A DNA stretch of 64,000 nt from contig JADKGZ010000012.1 of assembly GCA_016722025.1 (NCBI GenBank), positions 71,590 to 135,589 on the forward strand, given 5' to 3'. The stretch's first letter is position 1. Each line of letters opens with the position of its first letter. Shown one piece after another: positions 8,101-16,988 of the stretch. This DNA is from Acidimicrobiaceae bacterium. Lineage in GTDB: Bacteria; Actinomycetota; Acidimicrobiia; Acidimicrobiales; Ilumatobacteraceae. Made by a program: the position numbers and the translations under genes. Under the pieces are notes generated by a model. It was not told the DNA's origin. It ran no database searches and worked only from the letters and a program-made list of their open reading frames with translations.

Positions 8101-9645
8101 TCACCAGGCAGGCCGCTGCCGGGGGAGTGCTGCGCGTAGCGTCTCGGCCAGGTCGTCGGGCATCACCTGCACGGGCACGCAGCCGTGTTCGATGGCTTCG
8201 AGGAGGCAGATGCCATCCAGGTGGTCGTGGTCGGACCACCAGCAACGCACGTCGGCCTGTTGCAGGAGTCGCCCGACCGCCGCTGGCGGCGGGCCTGGTG
8301 TGACGTCGTCGGTGAGCATCACGCCACCGTGCCCCCAGTGCTGCGTGAGCACGGTCGCCAACTGAGCGGAGCCGGGCGTGGCGCGAGCGGCGAGGCACCA
8401 CCGAAGCGGCCGGTCGAGATGAGCGGGTGCATCGCAGACCACCTGACGGTTGGCGCTGCCCGCGTAGATCGCTCGGGCGCCGCCGCCCCATCCGACCGCT
8501 TCGTCGGGTTGCAGTGTCATCCCGACGGCGGCGAACCGCTCGGCAGGGTCGAGCCCGGCAAGCCCGCGGCGTTGGTGATTGCGCTCGCGGGAGAGGCAGT
8601 CGCGCCAGGCGTCGCGGAGGTCGGATTGATCGTCGCCGATGGCCTCGATCACCTCCTCCCGGACAAAGCTGGGGACCGGGCCCAGCCGGCGGATGGCCTC
8701 GCACGACAGCGGCCCGTCGAAGGCGGTCTCGACGACGGAGTGAGCGCCGGCGACGGTGAACGCGGTCATCGCGAGCAGGCACTTCGAACAGGTGCCACAG
8801 TTGCCGCGCCGGTTGCTCTCCCAGCACACCTTCAGCTGCGCGGCCAACTGCGGTCGGGTGGCGACCAGCGCCGCCTTGTCGCTGCGGCTCATCGACACAC
8901 CCCAGTGAGTGATGGTGGTGCGGTCGGTGGACCAGCAGGCGTCGAGGTCGGGCGCGCTGCCGTTCGCACGCGGGTAGCGAACACTGTTGGAGGAGGAGAT
9001 CACGATCTCGTCGAAGAGCGGACCGAGTGCCAGCGCCGACCCCAGCAGCACCGCGCCGTGCGAATACTTCCAGGGGATGTATCGCTCGATCTCGTCACGC
9101 ACGTTCGTGGTGAGCCGATGGATGGGCAGGCCGACAGCGCCGGCAACAGCCTGCGTGTCGTGCCACACCGCTGCGGCCACGTCGGCGGAGTGATTCGGCT
9201 CGAGGCCATCGATGACGATCAGGCGCGTGACACGAGGGCCAACACCGTCGAGGCTGGCGACCAAGGTGGCCATCGAGTCGATGCCGCGTGTGAACAACAG
9301 CCCGACATCGGGCCCGGCGACGAACGGTTGGCGTTCGGTGGATGCGGACACCACTGGTTGCCGCCAGCCCCACTGCCGGTGCAGCACGTGCGCCGCAGCA
9401 CGGCAGCCGTGCAACTGCTGCGCGCTGATCGGGGCCTCGATGGCCAGGTCTTCGCCCAGCGACGATGCGAGCGACAGGGCCACCGGCACGAACGCGCCTG
9501 GGCCGAGATCGATCACGCCGATGTCGTCGAGATCCGTGGCGATCCACCAGGTGTGCATCTCGCCGGAGTGGTGCACGTCGCAGCTCAACCGAGCCGAAGT
9601 GGTACCGACTTCCAAGCGTGGTGAACCCAGATGCATCTCGCTCAT
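8101..9645 (-). CDS. PP-loop ATPase-like protein with CxxCxxC cluster and glycosyltransferase-like C terminus
   Basis: A 514-aa protein I cannot assign to a named enzyme. A PP-loop-like motif LLFTRGIDSMATL is at residues 116-128, with TRG replacing the usual SGG. Cysteines C274, C283, C286 and C289 (GNCGTCSKCL) resemble the zinc site of QueC/asparagine-synthetase-like ATP pyrophosphatases. The C-terminal 120 residues look like the donor-binding half of a GT-B glycosyltransferase (VRCWWSDHDHLDGICLLEAI, then EHGCVPVQV). The arrangement suggests ATP-dependent modification of a sugar coupled to transfer. The neighbour at 5547-7976 is a glycosyltransferase/pyruvyl transferase, so a surface-glycan role is inferred. 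Confidence 0.6.
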   Translation of the reverse strand: MSEMHLGSPRLEVGTTSARLSCDVHHSGEMHTWWIATDLDDIGVIDLGPGAFVPVALSLASSLGEDLAIEAPISAQQLHGCRAAAHVLHRQWGWRQPVVSASTERQPFVAGPDVGLLFTRGIDSMATLVASLDGVGPRVTRLIVIDGLEPNHSADVAAAVWHDTQAVAGAVGLPIHRLTTNVRDEIERYIPWKYSHGAVLLGSALALGPLFDEIVISSSNSVRYPRANGSAPDLDACWSTDRTTITHWGVSMSRSDKAALVATRPQLAAQLKVCWESNRRGNCGTCSKCLLAMTAFTVAGAHSVVETAFDGPLSCEAIRRLGPVPSFVREEVIEAIGDDQSDLRDAWRDCLSRERNHQRRGLAGLDPAERFAAVGMTLQPDEAVGWGGGARAIYAGSANRQVVCDAPAHLDRPLRWCLAARATPGSAQLATVLTQHWGHGGVMLTDDVTPGPPPAAVGRLLQQADVRCWWSDHDHLDGICLLEAIEHGCVPVQVMPDDLAETLRAALPRQRPAW

Positions 9646-9728
9646 CCTCGCACGACGGGGCCCTCGGCCTGCAGTGCATGCAGCGGCCGTGCCACCTCAG
9701 GCTCGTGCCACCTCATGTTCGTGCCACC

Positions 9729-10490
9729 TCAGGGCTGAGCGGGCACCGAGTCGCGCGCCGGATCCTGCCGATAGAGCTCGGCGAGGGCGTCGTACAGGTG
9801 GGGCTTGGCGGCAGCCAGCCGCACCGGGATGCAGAAGAACGCCTCGGTGGCGACTGCGAAGAACTCGGCGGGGCTCTCCCACGCGTACGGCCGCAGCACG
9901 TGATCGGAGTCGCGTCCTTCGGTGCGGTGGAACTCGTCGCGCAGCACCCGCTGCCACCGGTCGAGTGCGGCGCCACGAAGGGGTGGCACGCCGTCGGCGT
10001 AGCCGTCGCTCATGTCGATCTTGTGTGCGAACTCGTGGATCACCACGTTGCTCCCCAGTGCGGGGCGCCTGCTGTCGGCCAGGGCTGCATCCCACGAGAT
10101 CACGATCGGGCCGCTGTGCGGGCTGGCCAAGCCGATGGTGCCGATGACCTCGTCGGTGTACGTGCCGGCGACCGGGCCGGCGCGTGTGCCACTGGAGAGG
10201 CTGGCGGAGGGGCGAACGATGATGGATCGCACCTGGCGATAGGGCCAGGTGTCGAACGACAGGATGGGGATGGCGGCGTTGGCGGCGATGGTGACGAGCA
10301 CCTCGTCGGTGAGCTCGATGCCGGCGACCGGTTCCCACCGCTTCGACTGCAGCAGCGCCGCGGTGTGCTCGAGCAGGCGCTCTCGCAGCGCACGGTCGAG
10401 ACGTGCCGCAATGCCCACGTTGGCGCTGATGATCGCATCGATGCGCGCAGTGTCCGGCGGAGACCAGCTGGGTGTTCGGCGCCATTGCAT
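9729..10490 (-). CDS. mtfA: zinc-dependent peptidase, MtfA (M90) family
   Basis: A 253-aa protein matching the MtfA/YeeI family, which in Escherichia coli binds the glucose regulator Mlc and has aminopeptidase activity. The zinc motif HEFAH is at residues 152-156, followed by IDMSDGYADG. The downstream ESPAEFFAVATEAFF segment supplies the third ligand Glu. The ATG at 10490 was chosen because the family N terminus starts there and a TACGGT hexamer (10501-10506) lies just upstream; the longer frame to 10706 would enter the divergent P450. Whether it acts on an Mlc-like repressor in this organism is unknown. Confidence 0.75.
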   Translation of the reverse strand: MQWRRTPSWSPPDTARIDAIISANVGIAARLDRALRERLLEHTAALLQSKRWEPVAGIELTDEVLVTIAANAAIPILSFDTWPYRQVRSIIVRPSASLSSGTRAGPVAGTYTDEVIGTIGLASPHSGPIVISWDAALADSRRPALGSNVVIHEFAHKIDMSDGYADGVPPLRGAALDRWQRVLRDEFHRTEGRDSDHVLRPYAWESPAEFFAVATEAFFCIPVRLAAAKPHLYDALAELYRQDPARDSVPAQP

Positions 10491-10500
10491 GATGAACGGC

Positions 10501-10506
10501 ACCGTA
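10501..10506 (-). promoter_or_regulatory. -10 element for the MtfA-like gene
   Basis: TACGGT on the minus strand, 10 nt before the ATG at 10490. It predicts a leader of only a few bases and supports this start. Confidence 0.4.
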
Positions 10507-10560
10507 TCGTCGAGTGGCCGCGAGCGGGGCTCGGGTGCCGCTGCCGAGACCGACGACACG

Positions 10561-10589
10561 TTGACAACCGAGAGCACGCCCCTCACGCT
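10561..10589 (+). promoter_or_regulatory. candidate promoter for P450
   Basis: TTGACA at 10561-10566 and CACGCT at 10584-10589 are 17 bp apart. The start at 10616 also has a good AAGGAG ribosome binding site, so this gene is not leaderless. Confidence 0.35.
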
Positions 10590-10615
10590 GTGCACAACCT
10601 GCAAGGAGACCCAAG

Positions 10616-11830
10616 ATGACCACGTATGCCGAGGCAGACCTACCGCGACTGCTCCCCGGGTCGAGCGACGATGCCGCAGGCGCGCGTGCGATCTTCGCCG
10701 AAGCACGGGCAGCCGCCCCGCTGGCGAGCGGACTGTTCGGCCCCATCGTCATCCATCACCGAGATGTCGTCGACCTGCTGCGCGACCGCCGGCTGCGCGG
10801 GCCGGGGATGGACTTCGCGCGCCTCTCGGGCATTCCCGAGGGCAGCAGGGCCTGGAATCGGCAGGCGCAGATCCTGCTGTTCATGGAAGGTGACGACCAC
10901 CACCGCCTGCGCCGGCTGGTGTCGAAAGCATTCACGCCTCGCGCGGTCGAGGCCCTGCGACCGTTCACGCGTGCCACCATCGCTCGGTTGGTCGACGCGG
11001 TCATCGCAGATGGCAGCTGCGATGCGGTGCCCGCGCTGTGCGACCCGTTCCCGATCCCGGTCATCTGCGCACTCGTCGGCATCGAAGCCGACCGCCTCGA
11101 CGACATGAGCCGGTGGGCGTCGGCGATTCTCCTGTCGCTGCGTCTCGATGCCGGCTCGTTCATCGACGAGATCGAGCAGGCGCAGGCCGAGCTCGACGAC
11201 TACCTCGACGAGCTCATCGCCGACCGGCGTGCCAACCCGCGCGACGACCTGCTCTCCAACCTCATCGCCGTCGAGGAAGAAGGCGACCGGTTGTCGCCGT
11301 CGGAGCTGCTGTCGGTGGTGGCGATGATGTTGGTCGCCGGCACCGACACCACGCGCAACCAGCTCAGCAACATGATCCACACGTTTGCCGAGCACCCCGA
11401 CCAGTGGGCGTTGCTGCGCTCGCGGCCCGAGCTGGTGGCGGCCGCAGTGGAGGAGGCGATCAGGTGGGAGCCGGCGACAGAGGCACTGCCGCGCTTCGCC
11501 ACCGATGACATCGAGATCGGGGGCCATCTGGTGCCCGGTGGCACCGTGGTGGTGCTGATGTCGATGTCGGCCAACCACGACTCGGCGGTGCTGCCCGACG
11601 CGGGCCGGTTCGACATCGCTCGCGAGGTGCCCGATGGCTGGCACCTGCTCACCTTCGGCGGTGGCATCCACTACTGCTTGGGCGCCAACCTTGCCCGGCT
11701 GGAGCTCACGGAGGCGCTGGCCGAACTGTCGTCGCGCTTCGAGACCCTGGCGTTGGCCGGCGCATCGGTACTGCACCCGCCGGGCTCGGTGATCGCCGGC
11801 TACTCGTCGTTGCCCATCAGCTGGCAGTAG
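10616..11830 (+). CDS. cytochrome P450
   Basis: A 404-aa soluble bacterial P450. The oxygen-activation I-helix motif AGTDTT is at 241-246, the K-helix ExxR is E280-R283, and the heme loop FGGGIHYCLG begins at F347 with the axial cysteine at C354. It would hydroxylate a lipophilic substrate using electrons from a ferredoxin and reductase encoded elsewhere; none is in this window. AAGGAG lies 8-9 nt before the ATG. The 3' end overlaps the convergent haloalkane dehalogenase gene by 14 nt. The substrate is unknown. Confidence 0.93.
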   Translation: MTTYAEADLPRLLPGSSDDAAGARAIFAEARAAAPLASGLFGPIVIHHRDVVDLLRDRRLRGPGMDFARLSGIPEGSRAWNRQAQILLFMEGDDHHRLRRLVSKAFTPRAVEALRPFTRATIARLVDAVIADGSCDAVPALCDPFPIPVICALVGIEADRLDDMSRWASAILLSLRLDAGSFIDEIEQAQAELDDYLDELIADRRANPRDDLLSNLIAVEEEGDRLSPSELLSVVAMMLVAGTDTTRNQLSNMIHTFAEHPDQWALLRSRPELVAAAVEEAIRWEPATEALPRFATDDIEIGGHLVPGGTVVVLMSMSANHDSAVLPDAGRFDIAREVPDGWHLLTFGGGIHYCLGANLARLELTEALAELSSRFETLALAGASVLHPPGSVIAGYSSLPISWQ

Positions 11831-12743
11831 TCGCGGGAGGTCGCCCGCGCCCGTGGCGCAGCACGATCTCCAAGCACTCAGCGGTGGCATCCTCCTGCGG
11901 GAAGTGGCCACTACCGACGATGCGATCGAGCGTGCTGCCCGGCAGCTGAGCGTGCCACTGCTGGGCCCACTCCCAGGTGAACACGCCATCGGCGTCGCCG
12001 AATGCCAGGTGGACGGGCAGGCCGAGTGCGGGCAGGGTGTCGAAGCACCACTGTTGGCTGGAGGCATTGCCGGCGTGGGGTTCGGCGAAGGGGATGCAGA
12101 ACGGGAACCGGCGGGCACCTGCCTTCGACGCCGCGCCGTCGTACGGCGCGTCGTACGCCGCACACAGCGCGCTGCGGTCGTGGCCCTCGCGGCGCAGGCT
12201 GCCGGCAACGATGCGACCGGTGGGCATGTCGCCACCCAGCTGCTCGGGGTTGGTGGCCATCTGGCGCCACATCCTGATGCCATCGGAGTACTCGTAACCC
12301 TGGTGGTGCAACCAGGTGTTGAGGATCACCACGCGTTGGAAGCGGTCGGGCTGGTCGCACACCTGACGTAGGCCGATGGGGCCACCCCAGTCCTGTACGA
12401 CGATGGTGATGTTGCGCAGATCGAGCCTGTCGATGAGGTGGCGCAGGCGCTCGCAGTGACGCTCGATCACGTACCAGTCGTCGTCGATGGGTTTGTCGCT
12501 GCGGCCGAAACCGACATGGTCGGGCACGATCACCCGGAAGCCGGCAGCCGCCAGCGGGGGTATCCAGTTGCGATAGAGGTAGCTCCAGGTGGGTTCGCCG
12601 TGCATCAGCAGCATCACCGGGGCGTCGGCGGCGCCCTCGTCGAGGTGGTGCACCCGCAACCCGTTCCATTCCAGGTAGTGCGGCTCGAACGGGAAGTCGG
12701 GCAGTGCCTCGAAGGCGGCATCGGGGGTGCGGTAGTGGTGCAT
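11817..12743 (-). CDS. haloalkane dehalogenase-like alpha/beta hydrolase
   Basis: A 308-aa protein of the haloalkane dehalogenase family, which hydrolyses carbon-halogen bonds through an aspartate ester. The nucleophile is Asp118 in VVQDWGG, with Trp119 as a likely halide ligand. HGEPTWSYLYR (48-58) forms the oxyanion region with the Glu/Trp pair typical of this family. The general base is His280 in GSGHFPQED, with an acid in FGDADGVF near 250. Close relatives also include epoxide hydrolases, but the QDWGG and HGEPTW combination favours dehalogenase. It lies 6 nt downstream of the MDMPI-fold gene and is probably cotranscribed with it. Confidence 0.82.
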   Translation of the reverse strand: MHHYRTPDAAFEALPDFPFEPHYLEWNGLRVHHLDEGAADAPVMLLMHGEPTWSYLYRNWIPPLAAAGFRVIVPDHVGFGRSDKPIDDDWYVIERHCERLRHLIDRLDLRNITIVVQDWGGPIGLRQVCDQPDRFQRVVILNTWLHHQGYEYSDGIRMWRQMATNPEQLGGDMPTGRIVAGSLRREGHDRSALCAAYDAPYDGAASKAGARRFPFCIPFAEPHAGNASSQQWCFDTLPALGLPVHLAFGDADGVFTWEWAQQWHAQLPGSTLDRIVGSGHFPQEDATAECLEIVLRHGRGRPPATTAS

Positions 12744-12749
12744 CGCGGC

Positions 12750-13532
12750 TCACATCGTGAACGCGAGGTGACGGGCGGCGTGAGCCCCGAGTGTGCTGTC
12801 GCCGGTCCAGGTGATGCGGCCGTCGGCGATGGCGGTCTCGGGGTCGATGCGACCGCATGCGAGCAGCATGAAGGTGAGCGAGTCGGTGGTGAGCGTGATG
12901 TCGGGGGCGGGGAGCTCGTCGACTCGCGTGGCGCGACCGTCGACCTTGGCCAGCAGGCGACGGTGCACCGGCCCGGTGAGCTCGATGGCGATGCCCTTAC
13001 CGTCGGCGAGCCCGATCTTCTTGCCGACGATGAAGCCCAGCGAGCCGTGCACCTCGTCGAGCGCCATCTCCGCGCTCGGCCCGTCGTCGGCGCCGTCGAT
13101 GCCGAGCGGCACTCGGATGTCGCGCTCGTGCACCCACACGTCGAACACTCGGATGGCCATGAACCTGCCGTACGTTCCCGGCCCGACCGGTGTGACGGAC
13201 GGGCTGTCGAACTCGTCGTCGGTCATCGTGGCCAACTCGGCGAGTCGTGCGCTGGTGACGGCGCGGTAACGCTCGGCCAACGCCGCCGGGGCGAGCGCAG
13301 CGAGCTCGCCGTTGATGGTGGGCAGCGCTGCGAACGGGTGCTCGTCGCCGGGTCGCCAGCCGGCGAGCGCGGCCTCGATGGCGGTGACGTGCACAACGAC
13401 GCCGTGCACCGTCCATGCCGGGCACAGCGACGGCGCCTGCCACTGCAGCTCGGTGAGGCGCTCGATCACGGAGCCGAACGATCCGAAGACACGGCGCAGG
13501 TTGTCGATGATCTGGTTGCGGTTGCTCGTCAC
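12750..13532 (-). CDS. MDMPI_N/DinB-fold maleylpyruvate isomerase-family protein
   Basis: A 260-aa protein of the actinobacterial TIGR03083 type: an N-terminal four-helix MDMPI domain and a C-terminal SCP2-like domain ending in a GDSTLGAHAARHLAF tail. Family members are presumed thiol (mycothiol)-dependent enzymes with a metal site; the helices carry WTVHGVVVHVTAIEAALAG and VFDVWVHERDIR. The GTG at 13532 opens the domain. An upstream reading to 16127 is only the antisense of the neighbouring flavoenzyme. It is the first gene of a two-gene unit with the dehalogenase, which suggests handling of the same compounds. Confidence 0.8.
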   Translation of the reverse strand: MTSNRNQIIDNLRRVFGSFGSVIERLTELQWQAPSLCPAWTVHGVVVHVTAIEAALAGWRPGDEHPFAALPTINGELAALAPAALAERYRAVTSARLAELATMTDDEFDSPSVTPVGPGTYGRFMAIRVFDVWVHERDIRVPLGIDGADDGPSAEMALDEVHGSLGFIVGKKIGLADGKGIAIELTGPVHRRLLAKVDGRATRVDELPAPDITLTTDSLTFMLLACGRIDPETAIADGRITWTGDSTLGAHAARHLAFTM

Positions 13533-13596
13533 GCTCTGAATGTAACTATTGCCAGTCGGGGTGTCAATTGATCGCTGCGCCACCGGTGAGGTTCGA

Positions 13597-13610
13597 CTAT
13601 CGTTCGATAG
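13597..13610. promoter_or_regulatory. inverted repeat in the divergent promoter region
   Basis: Arms CTATCG and CGATAG are separated by TT, 25 bp upstream of the ATG at 13635 and in the 102-bp gap shared with the MDMPI gene. Its placement suits an operator for a TetR- or GntR-type dimer; the TetR gene at 16189-16830 is the nearest candidate. Confidence 0.45.
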
Positions 13611-13634
13611 GCATGTTGATCGCGGGGTGCGGAG

Positions 13635-16106
13635 ATGACTGAAGCAGCGACGGGTGCACTGCCCGACCGGGCGCAGGTGGTGATCGTCGGAGGTGGCGTC
13701 ATCGGCTGCAGCATCGCCTACCACCTCACTCAGCTGGGTTGGTCCGATGTCGTCCTCGTGGAGCGGCATTCGCTCACCGCCGGCACCACCTGGCACGCCG
13801 CCGGGCTGATCACGTCGGCAGGGATGACCGACGAGACAGCGCTGTTCATGAGCCGCTACTCGCGCGATCTGTACTCGCGATTGGAAGCCGAGACCGGGCA
13901 CTCCACGGGCTTCCGCGAGGTGGGCCACATCTCGCTGGCCACCAACCCCGGCCGGCTCGAGTCGTTGCGACGTTCGTCGGCATGGATGCACGGCTTCGGC
14001 GTGCACGAGGTGGAGATCTCGCCGAGCGAAGTGGCGGCGCTGTGGCCGCTGCTGCGCACCGACGACGTGCTCGCCGGCTTCATGGTGGCCGACGAGGGTC
14101 GCGCCGACCCCGTCGGCGTTGCGACGTCGTTGGCCAAAGGTGCCCGTGCTCGTGGCGCGCGCATCTTCGAGGGTGTCAGCGCCACCGGCGTGGAACAGCG
14201 CGGCGGCCGGGTGACGGCGGTGCTCACCGATCGGGGCCGCATCGAGACCGAGTTGGTCGTCAACGCCGGAGGCATGTGGGCCCACCGTTTCGGGGCCGCA
14301 GCCGGTGTGCAGGTGCCGCTGCAGGCCGCCGAGCACTACTACCTGATCACCGATGCCGTGCCCGGCATGAGCCCAGACCTGCCGGTGGTGGAGGACGCCG
14401 ATCGCTACGGCTACTACCGGCCGGAGGGCGACGGCATGCTCGTGGGGCTGTTCGAACCGGTGGCGGCGCCGTGGAAGCTGGATGGTGTACCGCACGACTT
14501 CGCCTTCGGCACCATCGACCCGGATTGGGATCGCATGGCGCCGTTCCTGTCGCGAGCGATGGAGCGCATCCCGTCGCTGGCCGACATCGGCGTGCGCCTC
14601 TTCTTCTGCGGACCCGAGTCGTTCACCGCCGATGTGCACCCGCTGCTGGGGCCGGCGCCAGAGCTCGACGGGTACTGGGTGGCCGCAGGCATGAACTCGC
14701 TGGGCATCCTGCTGGGCGGGGGAGTGGGCAAGGTGCTGGCGCACTGGATCATCGACGGCGTGCCACCGGTGGATGTCACCGGCTACGCCATCGATCGCAC
14801 CGCCACCTACGAGACGTCGCGTCGATTCCGCGCCGAGCGCACGGTGGAGCAACTGGGAGTGCTCTTCGGTGACGGTTGGTACCCCACGTTCAAGCAGCGC
14901 ACCGCCCGCAACATCCGCCGTTCGGTGGTGCACGATCGGCACGTGGCTGCCGGCGGCAGGTTCAACGCCTCGTTCGGGTGGGAGTTCGCCGAGTGGTTCG
15001 CGGGATCCGAGCAGCCGCAGCCGGCGACGCCGGGCTTTCATCGTCAGCCCTCGCACACGTTCGTGGCTCGCGAGCATGCAGCGGTGCGCAACGGCGTGGG
15101 CGTGCTCGACATGAGCCTGATGGCGAAGCTGTCGGTGCAGGGTCCGGCTGCGGCCGCAGTGCTCGGCCGACTCTCGGCGAACGACATCGATCGGGAGGTC
15201 GGTCGGCTGGTCTACACGCAGTGGCTCGATGCGGCGGGTGGCATCGCGGCCGATGTCACGGTGTGTCGTGTTGCCGACGACAGGTTCTTGGTGGTGGCCG
15301 GCGACATCATCCATCGCCGCATCGAGCCGATGATCCGGCGAGCGTTGCGGCCCGGCGAAGTCGCCGTCGTCACCGACGTCACCTCTGCCACGACGTTGCT
15401 GTCGGTGCAGGGCCCGGCGTCGCGCGAGCTGCTCGGTCGGCTCACCGACGCCGACCTCGGCAACGCCGCGTTCCCGTACCTCACTGCACAGCACCTGCAC
15501 GTGGGCTACGCGCCGGTGCTGGTGAGCAGAGTGACGTACGTGGGCGAGCTGGGCTACGAACTGCACGTACCCACCGAATACGCGATGGGTGTCTACGACG
15601 ACCTGATGGCCGTTGGGTCGGATCTCGGCATCCGCCCCGTCGGTCTGGGGGCGATGGCGAGCCTGCGGCTGGAGAAGGGCTACCGCGACATGGGAGTCGA
15701 CATCGACAACACCGACACCCCGTTGGGGGCGGGCCTCGGCTTCGCGGTCGCCTGGGACAAGCCGGGCGGCTTCATCGGTCGTGAGGCACTGCTGCTCGCT
15801 CGCGCCGCCGGCCCCCCGCAGCGACGAGTGGTCGGCGTGTTCGTGGACGATGCGCAGGCCGACCTGTTCGGGGGCGAGCCGGTGCTGCTCGAGGGCGAAT
15901 GGGTGGGCTACGTACGAGCGGCCGCCTTCGGGCACACGCTGGGCGGGCCGGTGGGCCTGGCGCAGGTGGAGTGCAGCACCGGTGTGACCGCCGAGTGGCT
16001 GCGCGATGGGGAGTTCCAGGTGGCCACCCCTGCCCGCAACCTGAAGGCACGGTTGCAGTTCGCCCCCTTCTACGACCCGCAGCGCCTGCGCATCCTGGCG
16101 CAGTAG
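13635..16106 (+). CDS. dimethylglycine/sarcosine dehydrogenase-like FAD enzyme with GcvT domains
   Basis: An 823-aa, two-module flavoenzyme. Residues 1-400 are a DAO-type oxidoreductase with the dinucleotide motif VVIVGGGVIGCSIAYHL. The segment LTAGTTWHAAGL contains the His that carries covalent FAD in dimethylglycine and sarcosine dehydrogenases. Residues about 430-823 are the aminomethyltransferase (GcvT) and C-terminal domains, which pass the released one-carbon unit to tetrahydrofolate (GELGYELHVP, RLEKGYRDMGVD). The exact N-methyl substrate is uncertain. A GCGGAG site precedes the ATG. It may be regulated through the inverted repeat at 13597-13610. Confidence 0.88.
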   Translation: MTEAATGALPDRAQVVIVGGGVIGCSIAYHLTQLGWSDVVLVERHSLTAGTTWHAAGLITSAGMTDETALFMSRYSRDLYSRLEAETGHSTGFREVGHISLATNPGRLESLRRSSAWMHGFGVHEVEISPSEVAALWPLLRTDDVLAGFMVADEGRADPVGVATSLAKGARARGARIFEGVSATGVEQRGGRVTAVLTDRGRIETELVVNAGGMWAHRFGAAAGVQVPLQAAEHYYLITDAVPGMSPDLPVVEDADRYGYYRPEGDGMLVGLFEPVAAPWKLDGVPHDFAFGTIDPDWDRMAPFLSRAMERIPSLADIGVRLFFCGPESFTADVHPLLGPAPELDGYWVAAGMNSLGILLGGGVGKVLAHWIIDGVPPVDVTGYAIDRTATYETSRRFRAERTVEQLGVLFGDGWYPTFKQRTARNIRRSVVHDRHVAAGGRFNASFGWEFAEWFAGSEQPQPATPGFHRQPSHTFVAREHAAVRNGVGVLDMSLMAKLSVQGPAAAAVLGRLSANDIDREVGRLVYTQWLDAAGGIAADVTVCRVADDRFLVVAGDIIHRRIEPMIRRALRPGEVAVVTDVTSATTLLSVQGPASRELLGRLTDADLGNAAFPYLTAQHLHVGYAPVLVSRVTYVGELGYELHVPTEYAMGVYDDLMAVGSDLGIRPVGLGAMASLRLEKGYRDMGVDIDNTDTPLGAGLGFAVAWDKPGGFIGREALLLARAAGPPQRRVVGVFVDDAQADLFGGEPVLLEGEWVGYVRAAAFGHTLGGPVGLAQVECSTGVTAEWLRDGEFQVATPARNLKARLQFAPFYDPQRLRILAQ

Positions 16107-16140
16107 CTCTGGTCGCGGGAGATCCACAGTCGCGGTGGAT

Positions 16141-16162
16141 GCCGGCCGACCGGAGGGCCGGC
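16141..16162. terminator. hairpin between convergent genes
   Basis: GCCGGCC pairs with GGCCGGC across an 8-nt loop, between the ends of the flavoenzyme and TetR genes. There is no T-tract, so use as a bidirectional terminator is tentative. Confidence 0.35.
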
Positions 16163-16188
16163 TCGGCGCCCATCAAGGGCTGAGCCGT

Positions 16189-16830
16189 TCAGCTGCCGGC
16201 GCGGTGCGCGGCGGCCTGCACTCGTGGGAGTCGTGACGGAACGCGCAGCAGGGCGCGCACGACGAACGCAGCTGCCATGTCGGGTTCGTCGAGGATGCGA
16301 TGCTGGCGGCGGTCGCCGGAGCAGCGGATGGCCTCCAGGATGATGGCATCCACCGCCCGCTGGGCGAACGCGACGTCGGTGGCGACGAACTCCTGCGTCT
16401 CGATCCCGCTGCGGATGATGCCTGCCAACAGCGCCTCGTACTCGTTGTTCAGCCGCCGTCCGTGCTCGAACTCGGGCAGGTCGAGCAGCTCGCCCAGGTA
16501 CAACGCACGCAGGTCGAACGGGGTTTCGCGCACAGAGGTGACCTCCCACAGCAGGTAGCGATAGAGCTGCACCGCCGGCCCGGCAGGGTCTTGTGCGCAG
16601 CGCTGCAACGCCTCGATGCCCGCATGCAGGTCGCGTCGCAGCAGCTCTTCGGCGATTGCGTGCTTCGAAGGGAAGTGGCTGTACATCGACGGTTGCCGGA
16701 TTCCCACAGCACTGGCGATGTCGCGCGTGGAGGTGCCCAGGAACCCGCGGCCGGCGAAGAGGCGCGAGGCGTGCAGCAGGATCAGCTCTCGCGTGGGCCA
16801 TCCGGCGGTGTCGAACGCCTGGCTGACCAT
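16189..16830 (-). CDS. TetR/AcrR family transcriptional regulator
   Basis: A 213-aa regulator. The N-terminal helix-turn-helix (residues about 15-65) includes FLGTSTRDIASAVGIRQ and SMYSHFPSKHAIAEELL, the classic TetR signature. The C-terminal ligand domain is all helical and gives no hint of the ligand. The ATG at 16830 was chosen because a TACACT hexamer sits exactly 6 nt upstream on the minus strand. The longer frame to 16902 would swallow that promoter. It converges on the flavoenzyme and is divergent from the diguanylate cyclase, so either may be a target. Confidence 0.88.
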   Translation of the reverse strand: MVSQAFDTAGWPTRELILLHASRLFAGRGFLGTSTRDIASAVGIRQPSMYSHFPSKHAIAEELLRRDLHAGIEALQRCAQDPAGPAVQLYRYLLWEVTSVRETPFDLRALYLGELLDLPEFEHGRRLNNEYEALLAGIIRSGIETQEFVATDVAFAQRAVDAIILEAIRCSGDRRQHRILDEPDMAAAFVVRALLRVPSRLPRVQAAAHRAGS

Positions 16831-16836
16831 AGGGGG

Positions 16837-16842
16837 AGTGTA
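16837..16842 (-). promoter_or_regulatory. -10 element, leaderless tetR
   Basis: TACACT on the minus strand with a 6-nt gap to the ATG at 16830. Confidence 0.55.
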
Positions 16843-16903
16843 GGCGTCGCGGGTCGCGGCGGCCGTCGCCGGTGCGTGTGATGGAGACGGCAAATCGTTC
16901 AAC

Positions 16904-16909
16904 TACAAT
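16904..16909 (+). promoter_or_regulatory. -10 element for the diguanylate cyclase gene
   Basis: TACAAT is a near-consensus hexamer. It predicts a 5' UTR of roughly 70 nt, and the gene then has a GGGGAG ribosome binding site. This differs from the leaderless genes nearby. Confidence 0.5.
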
Positions 16910-16988
16910 CACGCACTGTTGTCGTCCGGTCACTGGGAACACCGATGGTGGACGGGCGTCGACGAACGCACGTGACGTGGGGAGAGCA

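Noticed and set aside
12750..16127. A 1125-codon minus-strand frame
   Set aside because: Only the last 260 codons are a real MDMPI-fold gene; the rest is the complement of the flavoenzyme at 13635-16106.
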